From: JAPYTU01 sp036166735
Lineage (GTDB): Bacteria > Bacteroidota > Bacteroidia > Cytophagales > MED-G16
Direction of reading: 5' to 3'
Length of the DNA stretch: 24,215 nt
Assembly: GCA_036166735.1 (NCBI GenBank)
Contig: JAYZHG010000093.1
Location: 1 to 24,215 of the forward strand
Notes under the pieces: model-generated
Databases searched by the model: none
The model's input: only the letters and a program-made list of their open reading frames with translations
Told to the model about the DNA's origin: nothing
Position numbers and translations under genes: made by a program
In this document: in pieces, positions 1 to 7,299 of the stretch
Numbering within the stretch: the first letter of the stretch is position 1
Layout of the letters: each line of letters begins with the position of its first letter

Positions 1-2
1 AA

Positions 3-92
3 AAAATTGGAGGAGTAACTAGACTAGGAATATGTGTATATAATACTGAAGAAGAAATTAGAAAAACTATTGATTTAATTTCAAAAATTTAA
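3..92 (+). CDS. PLP-dependent class V aminotransferase / cysteine desulfurase, C-terminal end (partial)
   Basis: Only the last 29 codons are inside the window; the gene begins upstream. The tail contains GGVTRLGICVYNTEEEIRK followed by a short helix and a TAA stop. An Arg-Leu-Gly/Ser stretch, a Tyr-Asn-Thr turn and an acidic helix start (YNTEEEI) are typical of the extreme C-terminus of fold-type I PLP enzymes of the class V aminotransferase/cysteine desulfurase group, where the small C-terminal domain closes over the active site. The PLP lysine and substrate residues lie outside the window, so cysteine desulfurase, SufS-like enzyme and other class V aminotransferases cannot be told apart. 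It converges on the NUDIX gene with a 6-bp gap and no visible terminator hairpin. Confidence 0.5.
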   Translation, partial: KIGGVTRLGICVYNTEEEIRKTIDLISKI

Positions 93-98
93 AAATCT

Positions 99-770
99 TT
101 ATTTTTTATAATACTTATCCATAACATAATTTAAGGTTTTATAAGAATTTAATAAAATTTCTTTTATAGCACTTTTTCTCATCCATTCTACTCTCTCAAT
201 ATTTTCTTTCTTTTGAGGCTTCATTTTACTAGAATCCAATGATTTCATTTTATACCATGTCGTTTTTTTTAAAATGAACTTTTTGTTCCTAGTGTATGTA
301 TGCCATGTTGAAGTTATCTTTCTACCAGACCTGACTTTAACTTTTGTTTCTTCTTCAACTTCTCTCTCTGCACATTCTCTAATAGTTTCACCTTTATCTA
401 GTTTCCCTTTAGGTAAGTCCCACCTTTTTAATCTATATATAAATAAAATTTGATTTTTATTATTATTAACTACACCTCCTCCTGCTTTAATAATATTAAA
501 CATCTTTTTTATATTCTTAATTACTCTCTTATACTCTTTTAAGGTTATTGTTATAGAATATATTTTAACAAATTTTTTTTTTGTCATCTTTTTCAAAAGA
601 TCCGTAATTGTCTGAAAATTGGCATCATAAATTAAGACCCTAGAAAATAATTTTAATGGTATTATTCCTGAAGAACCATCAGTGAATGTATCATAGTTTT
701 CTTTTATTAAACTAGTATTATCTAACTTTTTAAAATATATAGGAATATCATTGATAAAAATTGTTTTCAT
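99..770 (-). CDS. NUDIX hydrolase with an unassigned N-terminal region
   Basis: This is a 223-residue protein. Residues about 95-205 form a NUDIX domain: the box is complete at Gly122, Glu128 and Arg136-Glu137-x-x-Glu140-Glu141, matching GX5EX7REUXEE, although the late Gly of the consensus is Lys143. NUDIX enzymes hydrolyse nucleoside diphosphates linked to another moiety, using metal ions held by the box glutamates; the substrate cannot be read from sequence. The N-terminal 90 residues do not match a domain I recognise; they are basic and mixed alpha/beta, without signal peptide or membrane segment, so the protein should be cytosolic. It is transcribed divergently from pyrE across 61 bp, and I recall this NUDIX-pyrE pairing in Bacteroidota genomes, which hints at a nucleotide-related role or shared control. 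The domain call is secure; the specific function is open. Confidence 0.88.
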   Translation of the reverse strand: MKTIFINDIPIYFKKLDNTSLIKENYDTFTDGSSGIIPLKLFSRVLIYDANFQTITDLLKKMTKKKFVKIYSITITLKEYKRVIKNIKKMFNIIKAGGGVVNNNKNQILFIYRLKRWDLPKGKLDKGETIRECAEREVEEETKVKVRSGRKITSTWHTYTRNKKFILKKTTWYKMKSLDSSKMKPQKKENIERVEWMRKSAIKEILLNSYKTLNYVMDKYYKK

Positions 771-817
771 ATATAATCAATTAGTTATAATCTAAGCAAA
801 TTATAAAAATTAAATCT

Positions 818-825
818 TAATTTTG
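818..825 (+). promoter_or_regulatory. Candidate Bacteroidota -7 element of pyrE
   Basis: TAATTTTG fits the Bacteroidota housekeeping -7 consensus TAnnTTTG exactly. Its last G is only 6 bases before the pyrE ATG, so transcription would start at or almost at the initiation codon. No clear -33 TTG lies 19-21 bases upstream, so this is a candidate only. Confidence 0.35.
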
Positions 826-831
826 CATTAA

Positions 832-1455
832 ATGAGTTCCAAAGAATTATTAAAAAGTTTATTAGAAATAGACTCCATTAAAATTAATTTGAAAAATCCA
901 TTTAATTGGGCATCTGGATGGAAATCTCCTTTTTATTTTGATAATAGAATATCATTATCATACCCTTCAATAAGAAAACAAATAACTCTTTCTTTAGTTA
1001 GATTATGTAACAATTATTATCCCAATACTGAAATTATAGCAGGAGTTGCCACTGCAGGTATTCCTCAAGGATCTTTAGTTGCAAATAAACTCAACATTCC
1101 CCTCATCTATATTCGATCAAAACCAAAAGCACATGGTTTAGAAAATTTAATAGAAGGAAAATTAGAACCAAATAAAAATGTTATAGTTATAGAAGATTTA
1201 ATATCTACCGGAGGAAGTTCTATTAAAGCTGTTGAAGCCATTAGAAATTCTGGTTGCACTGTTCTAAGTGTATTATCTATATTTAATTATGGATTTGATA
1301 TATCAAAAACCAATTTTTCAAATATCCAGTGTGAACATAAAAGCTTATACAATTACGATGATCTTCTAACTGTAGCTCTCGAAAACAATTACATTTCACA
1401 TAATGAGATACAAGAGCTCAAAAAATGGAGAAATAATCCGGGAGAATGGAATTAG
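832..1455 (+). CDS. pyrE: Orotate phosphoribosyltransferase
   Basis: PyrE makes orotidine 5'-phosphate from orotate and PRPP, the fifth step of de novo pyrimidine synthesis, in the cytosol. The 207-residue length is normal. The PRPP-binding signature is at residues 117-130 (VIVIEDLISTGGSS), including the paired acidic residues Glu121-Asp122 and the TGGS phosphate loop. The flexible catalytic loop with Arg95, Lys98, Lys100 and His101 (RSKPKAHG) is present. The N-terminal segment with SPFYFDNR contains the usual orotate-contacting region. The ATG at 832 fits the family's N-terminus, and a -7-like element ends 6 bases upstream. It is convergent with the cold-shock gene; the 31-bp gap shows no hairpin terminator. 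Confidence 0.96.
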   Translation: MSSKELLKSLLEIDSIKINLKNPFNWASGWKSPFYFDNRISLSYPSIRKQITLSLVRLCNNYYPNTEIIAGVATAGIPQGSLVANKLNIPLIYIRSKPKAHGLENLIEGKLEPNKNVIVIEDLISTGGSSIKAVEAIRNSGCTVLSVLSIFNYGFDISKTNFSNIQCEHKSLYNYDDLLTVALENNYISHNEIQELKKWRNNPGEWN

Positions 1456-1486
1456 AAGAATATCTATTGTATGTAATCGGTATTAA

Positions 1487-1681
1487 CTAAGAAACTTTTT
1501 TAACTTCTCCAGCTATCATACCTTTTCTACCTTCAACTAATTCAAATTCCACAGAATCACCTTCATCTATGTTATCTATTAAACCTGTTGAATGTACAAA
1601 ATACTCAGTATTTGACTCATCTTCAATGATGAAACCAAAACCTTTAGTTTGATTGAAAAATTTTACTTTACCTGTACTCAT
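1487..1681 (-). CDS. Cold-shock domain protein (CspA family)
   Basis: This small single-stranded nucleic-acid-binding protein consists of one cold-shock OB-fold; the family melts RNA secondary structure and acts as RNA chaperone. I start it at the ATG at 1681, giving 64 residues beginning MSTGKVKFFN, the canonical start, rather than 10 codons upstream at 1711, whose extra residues (MPHNYLKHYN) do not fit the family. RNP1 is at residues 13-18 (KGFGFI) and RNP2 at 27-30 (YFVH), with the family's Gly and Val pattern afterwards. It lies 85 bp downstream of the LysM gene on the same strand, so it could be read through from there or have its own promoter. A 10-bp inverted repeat in that gap ends on the first base of the start codon and may regulate translation. 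Confidence 0.95.
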   Translation of the reverse strand: MSTGKVKFFNQTKGFGFIIEDESNTEYFVHSTGLIDNIDEGDSVEFELVEGRKGMIAGEVKKVS

Positions 1682-1750
1682 ATTGTAATGTTTTAAATAA
1701 TTATGCGGCAAGATAATCTAAAAAGTCAAATAAACGAACTCATTACAATA
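1681..1750 (-). repeat. 10-bp inverted repeat spanning the cold-shock gene leader
   Basis: TATTGTAATG at 1681-1690 is exactly complementary, in reverse, to CATTACAATA at 1741-1750, with 50 bases between. In the cold-shock transcript the proximal arm ends with the A of the ATG, so pairing would bury the initiation site. The stem has only two G/C pairs and a long loop, so it would be weak. In this AT-rich DNA several such 10-bp pairs per window are expected by chance; the position is what makes it notable. Confidence 0.4.
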
Positions 1751-1766
1751 ATTATATTATAATTTT

Positions 1767-2297
1767 TTATTTTACATAAATCAATTCAACAGGAATAATA
1801 CTATCTATTGCATCAAGTTTATCAAAAGCAATAGAGGATAATCTAATAGAAATCTTATCATTATTACCAGTATTAGGCAGTTTTCCTACAACTCGTACTA
1901 TAACAACATTTCCATTCATTTGATTTTTTACAAAAATTATTGTCCCATTTTTTGCTGATTTATGAAGAGCTAAATACTTATCTGATTCTGTAGATTCATC
2001 AATAGAAGCAGCAAAACCTTCTTCTTTTTTTGTTTTTTTCTCTTCCTCTTCAATAACATTATTATAAGCATTATTGCTTTTTACAAAAATTATTTTCTGA
2101 TTTATTGAAAGCTCATTAGTTAATAAATTATTTTGTTTTTTTAATTCACTAATTTCAACTTCATATAACTTTGAAATAGAGTACAATGTCTCTCCCTTTT
2201 TTACTACATGAGAAATAGTATCCTGCGAAAAAGATGTACTAGTAGATATCAAAATAATAAATAATAATACCTTTATTTTTAATACCTTTACAGTCAT
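1767..2297 (-). CDS. Secreted LysM protein with C-terminal RlpA-like double-psi beta-barrel
   Basis: This 176-residue envelope protein has a signal peptide (residues 1-25, hydrophobic core LLFIILIST, cleavage probably after FSQ), a LysM peptidoglycan-binding domain at about 28-73 (VKKGETLYSISKLYEV, then NELSINQKI), a highly charged Glu/Lys linker at 83-108, and a region at about 109-176 resembling the double-psi beta-barrel of RlpA (LALHKSAKNGTIIFVKN, then VVIVRVVGKLP). It probably binds glycan strands in the periplasm. By eye alignment the barrel keeps the His (112) of the RlpA AHKT motif, but the VNDRGP aspartate needed for lytic transglycosylase activity in RlpA is Gly138, so hydrolysis is unlikely. 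Its start codon lies only 34 bp from that of the divergent nfeD-like gene. Confidence 0.82.
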   Translation of the reverse strand: MTVKVLKIKVLLFIILISTSTSFSQDTISHVVKKGETLYSISKLYEVEISELKKQNNLLTNELSINQKIIFVKSNNAYNNVIEEEEKKTKKEEGFAASIDESTESDKYLALHKSAKNGTIIFVKNQMNGNVVIVRVVGKLPNTGNNDKISIRLSSIAFDKLDAIDSIIPVELIYVK

Positions 2298-2331
2298 TAT
2301 TTTAGCTTTTAATACTTTGAACGTTTATTCT

Positions 2332-3669
2332 ATGTTTTCAAATATATGTAAGGTTTTTTTTATTTTTTTAATGCCGGTGCTATTTATTAATGCCCAAGAC
2401 AAAAAAACCAAAGTTTTTGTAGGAGAAATCAAACAAAACATTGATCCAAGAACGAATAGATATACAAAATTATTCCTTGAAAAAGCTACAGAAAAAGATG
2501 TTGATATAATAATTATAGAGCTGGATACATACGGAGGAGCTGTTAATGACGCTGATGACATAAGAACTATGATCTTAGATTATGATAAACCCATTTATGT
2601 ATGGATAAATAAAGATGCAGCATCTGCTGGAGCATTAATCTCCATAGCCTGTGATAGCATTTATATGAGTAGCGGAGCTAGTATAGGAGCCGCAACAGTA
2701 GTAACTCCAGATGGAGCGGCAGCACCTGATAAATACCAATCTTATATGAGATCCATTATGAGGTCTACAGCCGAAGCAAAAAATCGAGATCCCAAAATTG
2801 CTGAAGCGATGGTTGATGAAAAGATACAAGTAGATAGCATATCACAAGAAGGAGAAGTCATTACCTTTTCAACTAACGAAGCTATAGAAAATGGGTTTTG
2901 TGAAGCAGAATTGAATTCTATAGAAGAAATTCTTAAAAGAAATAACATAGAAAATTATACAGTTGAAAAATATGAACTTAGTTCAACAGAGAATATAATT
3001 TCATTATTTCTAAATCCAATTGTTAGCAGCATTCTTATTTTACTTATCATAGGAGGCCTATATTTTGAATTACAAACTCCCGGAATTGGATTTCCAATAA
3101 TGGCATCTATTGTTGCACTAATATTATATCTAACTCCTTACTATTTAAATGGTCTCGCTGAAAACTGGGAAATATTTTTATTTTTAATAGGAATGATCTT
3201 CATTATTATAGAAATTTTTGTAATTCCAGGATTTGGTGTAGCAGGTATATTTGGCCTAGCTCTAACTATTGGTTCATTGATGTTGCTAATGCTAAATAAT
3301 GATGTATTTGATTTTACATTTGTAGTATCTAAAGATATACTAAATGCTAGTGGAAGCATATTAATTGCAGTTTTAGGATTTGGACTTCTTCTTTTTTTTG
3401 GAGGAATAAAATTTACAGAATCACAAGCATTTAAAAAGGTAATGCTAGAAGAGACTCAAGATTTAGATAAAGGATACATTTCAAGAAAATATTCTGATAA
3501 ATTAATAGGAAAAAGTGGTAAAGCAATGACTATATTAAGGCCCAGCGGAAAAATTACAATATCAGACAAAATTTATGATGCAACCACTTCAGGAGAATAC
3601 ATCGAAAAAAATTCAAAAATTATTGTTCTAAGTAATGAAGGTTCTACTCTAAAAGTAAAAAAATCATAA
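2332..3669 (+). CDS. NfeD-family membrane-bound ClpP-fold serine peptidase
   Basis: From the ATG at 2332 the protein has 445 residues. A TTG five codons upstream is possible, but the ATG directly precedes a standard signal peptide (MFSNICKVFFIFLMPVLFINA). Residues about 25-205 form the ClpP/SppA-like protease domain, with oxyanion Gly68-Gly69 (LDTYGGA) and putative nucleophile Ser98 (AASAGA). About four or five membrane helices follow (residues about 220-370), then a C-terminal NfeD OB-fold (YISRKYSDKLIGKSG onward). In archaeal relatives this family cleaves hydrophobic C-termini of stomatin-like proteins. By eye alignment the catalytic lysine of that archaeal enzyme falls on Arg144 here, so activity is uncertain. 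It is followed 92 bp later by sppA, a related peptidase. Confidence 0.85.
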   Translation: MFSNICKVFFIFLMPVLFINAQDKKTKVFVGEIKQNIDPRTNRYTKLFLEKATEKDVDIIIIELDTYGGAVNDADDIRTMILDYDKPIYVWINKDAASAGALISIACDSIYMSSGASIGAATVVTPDGAAAPDKYQSYMRSIMRSTAEAKNRDPKIAEAMVDEKIQVDSISQEGEVITFSTNEAIENGFCEAELNSIEEILKRNNIENYTVEKYELSSTENIISLFLNPIVSSILILLIIGGLYFELQTPGIGFPIMASIVALILYLTPYYLNGLAENWEIFLFLIGMIFIIIEIFVIPGFGVAGIFGLALTIGSLMLLMLNNDVFDFTFVVSKDILNASGSILIAVLGFGLLLFFGGIKFTESQAFKKVMLEETQDLDKGYISRKYSDKLIGKSGKAMTILRPSGKITISDKIYDATTSGEYIEKNSKIIVLSNEGSTLKVKKS

Positions 3670-3691
3670 ATGCAAAAAAGTTAGTTTAAAC

Positions 3692-3723
3692 TTGCAAAAC
3701 AAATTGTTAAAAAATAATCTTTG
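3692..3723 (+). promoter_or_regulatory. Candidate sppA promoter (TTG - 20 bp - TAATCTTTG)
   Basis: A TTG at 3692-3694 is followed after 20 bases by TAATCTTTG (3715-3723), close to the Bacteroidota -33 TTG / -7 TAnnTTTG promoter but with one extra base in the -7 spacer. Transcription would begin near 3730, leaving a leader of about 30 bases before the sppA ATG. It implies that sppA is not wholly dependent on read-through from the nfeD-like gene. Confidence 0.4.
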
Positions 3724-3761
3724 TACAGTAATAAATTAAATTAATTAAAATCTAATAAGAT

Positions 3762-5534
3762 ATGAATTTCTTAAAAAATTTATTAAAAAATGTTCTTACA
3801 GGAGTGTTATCTTTTTTCTTGAGTATTTTCTTAATTATAATGATTCTTAGCTTTATATCAGCTTTATTATCACCAGATACTGAAGAAAAAATAACTGTAA
3901 AACCTAAATCCATACTACATATAGATAACCTTAGTATAATAGATGATAGAAATTCTAAACCTTCAGATCTTAAATTTAATTTTGAAATTCCACTTCCTAT
4001 TCCCCTTATTGATAATTCAAAAATTGAAGAAAAAATTAGCTTAAGAACATTTGAAAGAATTATTACATCAGCTAAAAATGATGAAAATATAGAAGCTATA
4101 TATTTAAACTTTAACAATGTTTCAATAAGTTTCAACAAGGCAGAAAAAGTAAGAAATATTCTTAAAGAATTTAAAGAAAGTAAACCAATTTATTCATATT
4201 CAGAACTCTATACAAAAGGAGCTTACTACCTATCATCTGTCGCAGATTTTATTGCAATTTCTCCTCCAGGATTTATTAGTGTCAGTGGGTATGGAATAAG
4301 TGAATTTTTCTATAAAGATTTATTTAATGAATTAGGAATTAAAATACAACTTTTTAGAGTTGGAGAATACAAGGGAGCAGCAGAATCATATGTAAGAACA
4401 AATTTTAGTGATGAAAACAAAGAACAATATTTAGATCTTCTAAATTATAGACTTAATAATTACCTCGAAAACATATCAGAATCAAGAAATATTAATACAG
4501 AAGATTTATTAAATATGATTAATGACTATGAAACTGAACTTTCTGAAGATGCTTTAAAAAATAATTTAGTTGATGATTTAATCTATGAAGATCAAATGGT
4601 AGAGTATTTAAAAGAAAAAGTAGACAGTTCCTACCAAAAAATTTCTTTACTTAAATACAATAGATCATTGGAAAAAGTAAATAAATACAACAAAAATAAA
4701 ATTGCAGTTCTTTATGCGATAGGGGGAATAATGCCTGGAAAAGGTGACGATGGAATTTACTCTGAAACTATAATTGATAACATCAAAAAGATTAAAAAAA
4801 ATAAAAATATCAAATCTGTCATTCTATACGTCAATTCAGGAGGTGGTAGTGCCTTTGCATCAGATCTAATAACAAGAGAACTTGAACTTCTTCAAAAAGA
4901 AAAACCTTTGATAGTTTACATGTCAGACGTATGTGCATCAGGTGGTTATTACATCTCTATGCCAGCTGATACTTTAATTGCATCAGAAGGATCAATTGTT
5001 GGCTCTATTGGAGTTTTCGGTATAATTCCAGAATTATCAGGACTTATTAAAGAAAAGTTGAAAATTAGTATAGATCATATAAAAACAAATAAAAATACTG
5101 GTGAAATTGACTTATTCAGACCTCTTAATGACGACGAAGAAAATTTAGTTCAGAGGGGAATAAATCAAGTTTATATAGATTTTTTAAATGTAGTTTCTAA
5201 AGGAAGAAATATCGAAACCCAAGAAGTTGATAAACTTGCCAGAGGCAAAGTGTATTATGGAGATGAAGGAAAAGAAATAAATTTAATTGATGTCATAGGT
5301 AATTTTAATGATGCTGTTGATATAGCAGCAAAACTTGGAAATCTTGAAAAATATCAAATCATAGAGTACCCAAAACAAAAAACAGAATTAGAAAAAATAT
5401 TAAGTTCTTTATCAGAAACGAAATATATATTCAATCCTTTAGTAAAAGAAACTGATAACTGGCTGATTAACTCTTTGATTAAAGACAAAAAATTTGATCC
5501 TATTCAAATGAGAATGGAACTAAATATAGATTAA
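3762..5534 (+). CDS. sppA: Signal peptide peptidase SppA, 67K type
   Basis: SppA is an inner-membrane Ser/Lys peptidase with its active site facing the periplasm, degrading leftover signal peptides. The 590-residue length fits the long two-repeat type. One N-terminal membrane helix (about residues 10-37) anchors the protein. The N-terminal repeat supplies the catalytic lysine, Lys204, in VGEYKGAAESYVR, equivalent to E. coli Lys209. The C-terminal repeat supplies the nucleophile, Ser393, in DVCASGGYYISMPAD, equivalent to Ser409. The preceding NSGGGSAFAS loop (358-367) gives the oxyanion glycines. Both catalytic residues are intact, unlike the neighbouring NfeD-like protein. It carries its own promoter-like sequence. 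Its TAA stop shares a TTAA with the stop of the convergent gene. Confidence 0.96.
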   Translation: MNFLKNLLKNVLTGVLSFFLSIFLIIMILSFISALLSPDTEEKITVKPKSILHIDNLSIIDDRNSKPSDLKFNFEIPLPIPLIDNSKIEEKISLRTFERIITSAKNDENIEAIYLNFNNVSISFNKAEKVRNILKEFKESKPIYSYSELYTKGAYYLSSVADFIAISPPGFISVSGYGISEFFYKDLFNELGIKIQLFRVGEYKGAAESYVRTNFSDENKEQYLDLLNYRLNNYLENISESRNINTEDLLNMINDYETELSEDALKNNLVDDLIYEDQMVEYLKEKVDSSYQKISLLKYNRSLEKVNKYNKNKIAVLYAIGGIMPGKGDDGIYSETIIDNIKKIKKNKNIKSVILYVNSGGGSAFASDLITRELELLQKEKPLIVYMSDVCASGGYYISMPADTLIASEGSIVGSIGVFGIIPELSGLIKEKLKISIDHIKTNKNTGEIDLFRPLNDDEENLVQRGINQVYIDFLNVVSKGRNIETQEVDKLARGKVYYGDEGKEINLIDVIGNFNDAVDIAAKLGNLEKYQIIEYPKQKTELEKILSSLSETKYIFNPLVKETDNWLINSLIKDKKFDPIQMRMELNID

Positions 5535-7297
5535 TTATCTAATTTAATTTGTGAGCTGTCAACACTAACAATTGGAACTATTTGATTGTCATTATTTTCT
5601 AAATATTTGAAACCATAAAATAAATTTCCAGGAATAAAATTTTCATTTCTTAAACCAAACTGAAAATATTTTCCATAATTACTAACAATTTCAAAAATAA
5701 AATCCATTAGCTCTGAACCAAGAATAAAATTTTTTGAAATTTTATTTCTATAATTTTCTATATAATAATCCTGTAGTTCAAGATATTCTTCTGATTCTAA
5801 ATTAATAAACGAAGTGCTTACTAAAGAAATGTCAAGATTTTGAAATTGATCTATCGTAATTAAATCAAAATCCAACCACTCATCAAAACCTATTACAGAT
5901 AAGGTATCATGTCTTATATCAACCGCACTAATAACATTGGAAGCAAATAAAGAATTCTTTGATGACACAAAAACATGACCAATACTATCATCTTCTATAT
6001 AAAATTTTTCCTCATATTTATATAAAGTATCCAAACCATCAATTCCCCTACCATCTTTAACAATTCTGCCAGGAATAGATTTTATTGTATCATATAATGA
6101 ATCGGACAAAATTTCTTCATAGGAATTTGTTAAAGAATCAAGAATAAGTCTAGAATCTTCTAATGAAACCCCTTTACTGTAGATAATATTAAAGTTTGAT
6201 GAGTCTAATCTATTTTCATAAATTTTAGCAATAAGAGAATCTGTAGATTTTTTTTCATAAAATATGATAACATTTTTGTTTTCCTGAAATCTATCAATTG
6301 CATAATCCGCTGCTTTATTTGCAATTGTTTTTAATGAAGGATTAAATAATAAACTATAATTATTGTCTTCAATAATTTCATGATTGCTAGATAATGGATT
6401 TATCATCAAAAGCTTATTTTCAAGACAATATTGCTTAATAATACTAACAGGTTTACTATATAACGGTCCAATTATTAAATCCATACCATCAAGGTATCCA
6501 CTATCAATTATTTCATTTACAACATCAGGATCTCTCTTTGTATCAAAAGGAAATATTTCGATCAAAGAATTAGTACTATCAAGATTAGATAAAGAATACG
6601 TAATGCCTGCATAGAGATCCATTATAAATTTATTATTTCGTATATAATACGTATTTTCTAAACTCTCATACATCATAGGTAATAAAACTGCTATTTTAAA
6701 TTTTTCATATGATGATATAAATAATTCATTTCGATCAACAATTCTCAATATTTCTTTTATTTCATTTTGAACATCTTCATCTAAAAATTCATTTAAAAGT
6801 TGTCTGCCATAATATTTAGCAAGAGAAATATTATCTGGATATTTATTATAAAGATTTTGTAAATTATAAAAAGATGAAATAGAACTAATTTTAGGATCTA
6901 TTATTTCATAAAGATTACTTTTAATATCTGAATCTAAAATTGTTGAAAAAATATTTAGAGCATCAGTTAAATTATCAATTTCGATCAATATTTTAACAAT
7001 CCAATAATTTATATCTTGAATTTGGGGCCAATTAGGATACTTTTTTTTTAATTCATTAAAACTATCTAGAGATTCTTTTAGATTACCAGTTTTGTACAAT
7101 GAAACAGAAATATAAAAATTAAAATAAGGTAAAAATTCACTATTAGAAGACAATGATATGTTTGAGTTTTTAACTTCTTCATACCTCTCTTGAAGAAAAA
7201 GTTTTTTTACTTGCATATACTTAGAATAATCCGATTGAGAATACGTATACGAGGAAACAAATAATAAAATAAGAAATGCGTATAAATATTTTTTCAT
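5531..7297 (-). CDS. Secreted TPR plus type-1 periplasmic-binding-fold protein (LpoA-like layout)
   Basis: I start this 588-residue protein at the ATG at 7297, giving MKKYLYAFLILLFVSSYTYSQ, a clean signal peptide; an ATG at 7309 would add four residues and overlap guaA. Residues about 25-125 look like TPR-type helical hairpins (FLQERYEEVKNS, then LYKTGNLKESLDSFNELKKKYP). From about residue 200 (FKIAVLLPM) to 540 it matches the type-1 periplasmic-binding fold, as in Leu/Ile/Val-binding proteins and LppC (DLIIGPLYSKP, MINPLSSNHEI). TPR plus this fold is the layout of LpoA, the outer-membrane activator of penicillin-binding protein 1A, but there is no lipobox cysteine, so it should be soluble. 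A solute-binding role is the alternative; no ABC transporter genes are adjacent. It follows guaA by 2 bp and is probably co-transcribed. Confidence 0.72.
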   Translation of the reverse strand: MKKYLYAFLILLFVSSYTYSQSDYSKYMQVKKLFLQERYEEVKNSNISLSSNSEFLPYFNFYISVSLYKTGNLKESLDSFNELKKKYPNWPQIQDINYWIVKILIEIDNLTDALNIFSTILDSDIKSNLYEIIDPKISSISSFYNLQNLYNKYPDNISLAKYYGRQLLNEFLDEDVQNEIKEILRIVDRNELFISSYEKFKIAVLLPMMYESLENTYYIRNNKFIMDLYAGITYSLSNLDSTNSLIEIFPFDTKRDPDVVNEIIDSGYLDGMDLIIGPLYSKPVSIIKQYCLENKLLMINPLSSNHEIIEDNNYSLLFNPSLKTIANKAADYAIDRFQENKNVIIFYEKKSTDSLIAKIYENRLDSSNFNIIYSKGVSLEDSRLILDSLTNSYEEILSDSLYDTIKSIPGRIVKDGRGIDGLDTLYKYEEKFYIEDDSIGHVFVSSKNSLFASNVISAVDIRHDTLSVIGFDEWLDFDLITIDQFQNLDISLVSTSFINLESEEYLELQDYYIENYRNKISKNFILGSELMDFIFEIVSNYGKYFQFGLRNENFIPGNLFYGFKYLENNDNQIVPIVSVDSSQIKLDN

Positions 7298-7299
7298 AA

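Noticed and set aside
1456..1486. Possible terminator between pyrE and the cold-shock gene
   Set aside because: The 31 bases contain no inverted repeat of useful length and no T-run.
1682..1711. Ten-residue N-terminal extension of the cold-shock protein
   Set aside because: Cold-shock proteins begin at the MSTGKVKFF-type start; the extension has no family counterpart and lies over the inverted-repeat leader.
2317..2331. TTG start of the nfeD-like gene five codons upstream of the ATG
   Set aside because: The ATG at 2332 directly begins a normal signal peptide; the extra residues add nothing and would narrow the divergent gap to 19 bp.
3683..3692. Ten-base palindrome AGTTTAAACT between the nfeD-like gene and sppA
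   Set aside because: It is a short AT-rich self-complementary word with no loop or following T-run, so neither a terminator nor a convincing operator.
3752..4138. 128-codon minus-strand open frame over the start of sppA
   Set aside because: It covers the SppA membrane anchor and first repeat in antisense and looks like a low-complexity shadow of AT-rich coding DNA.
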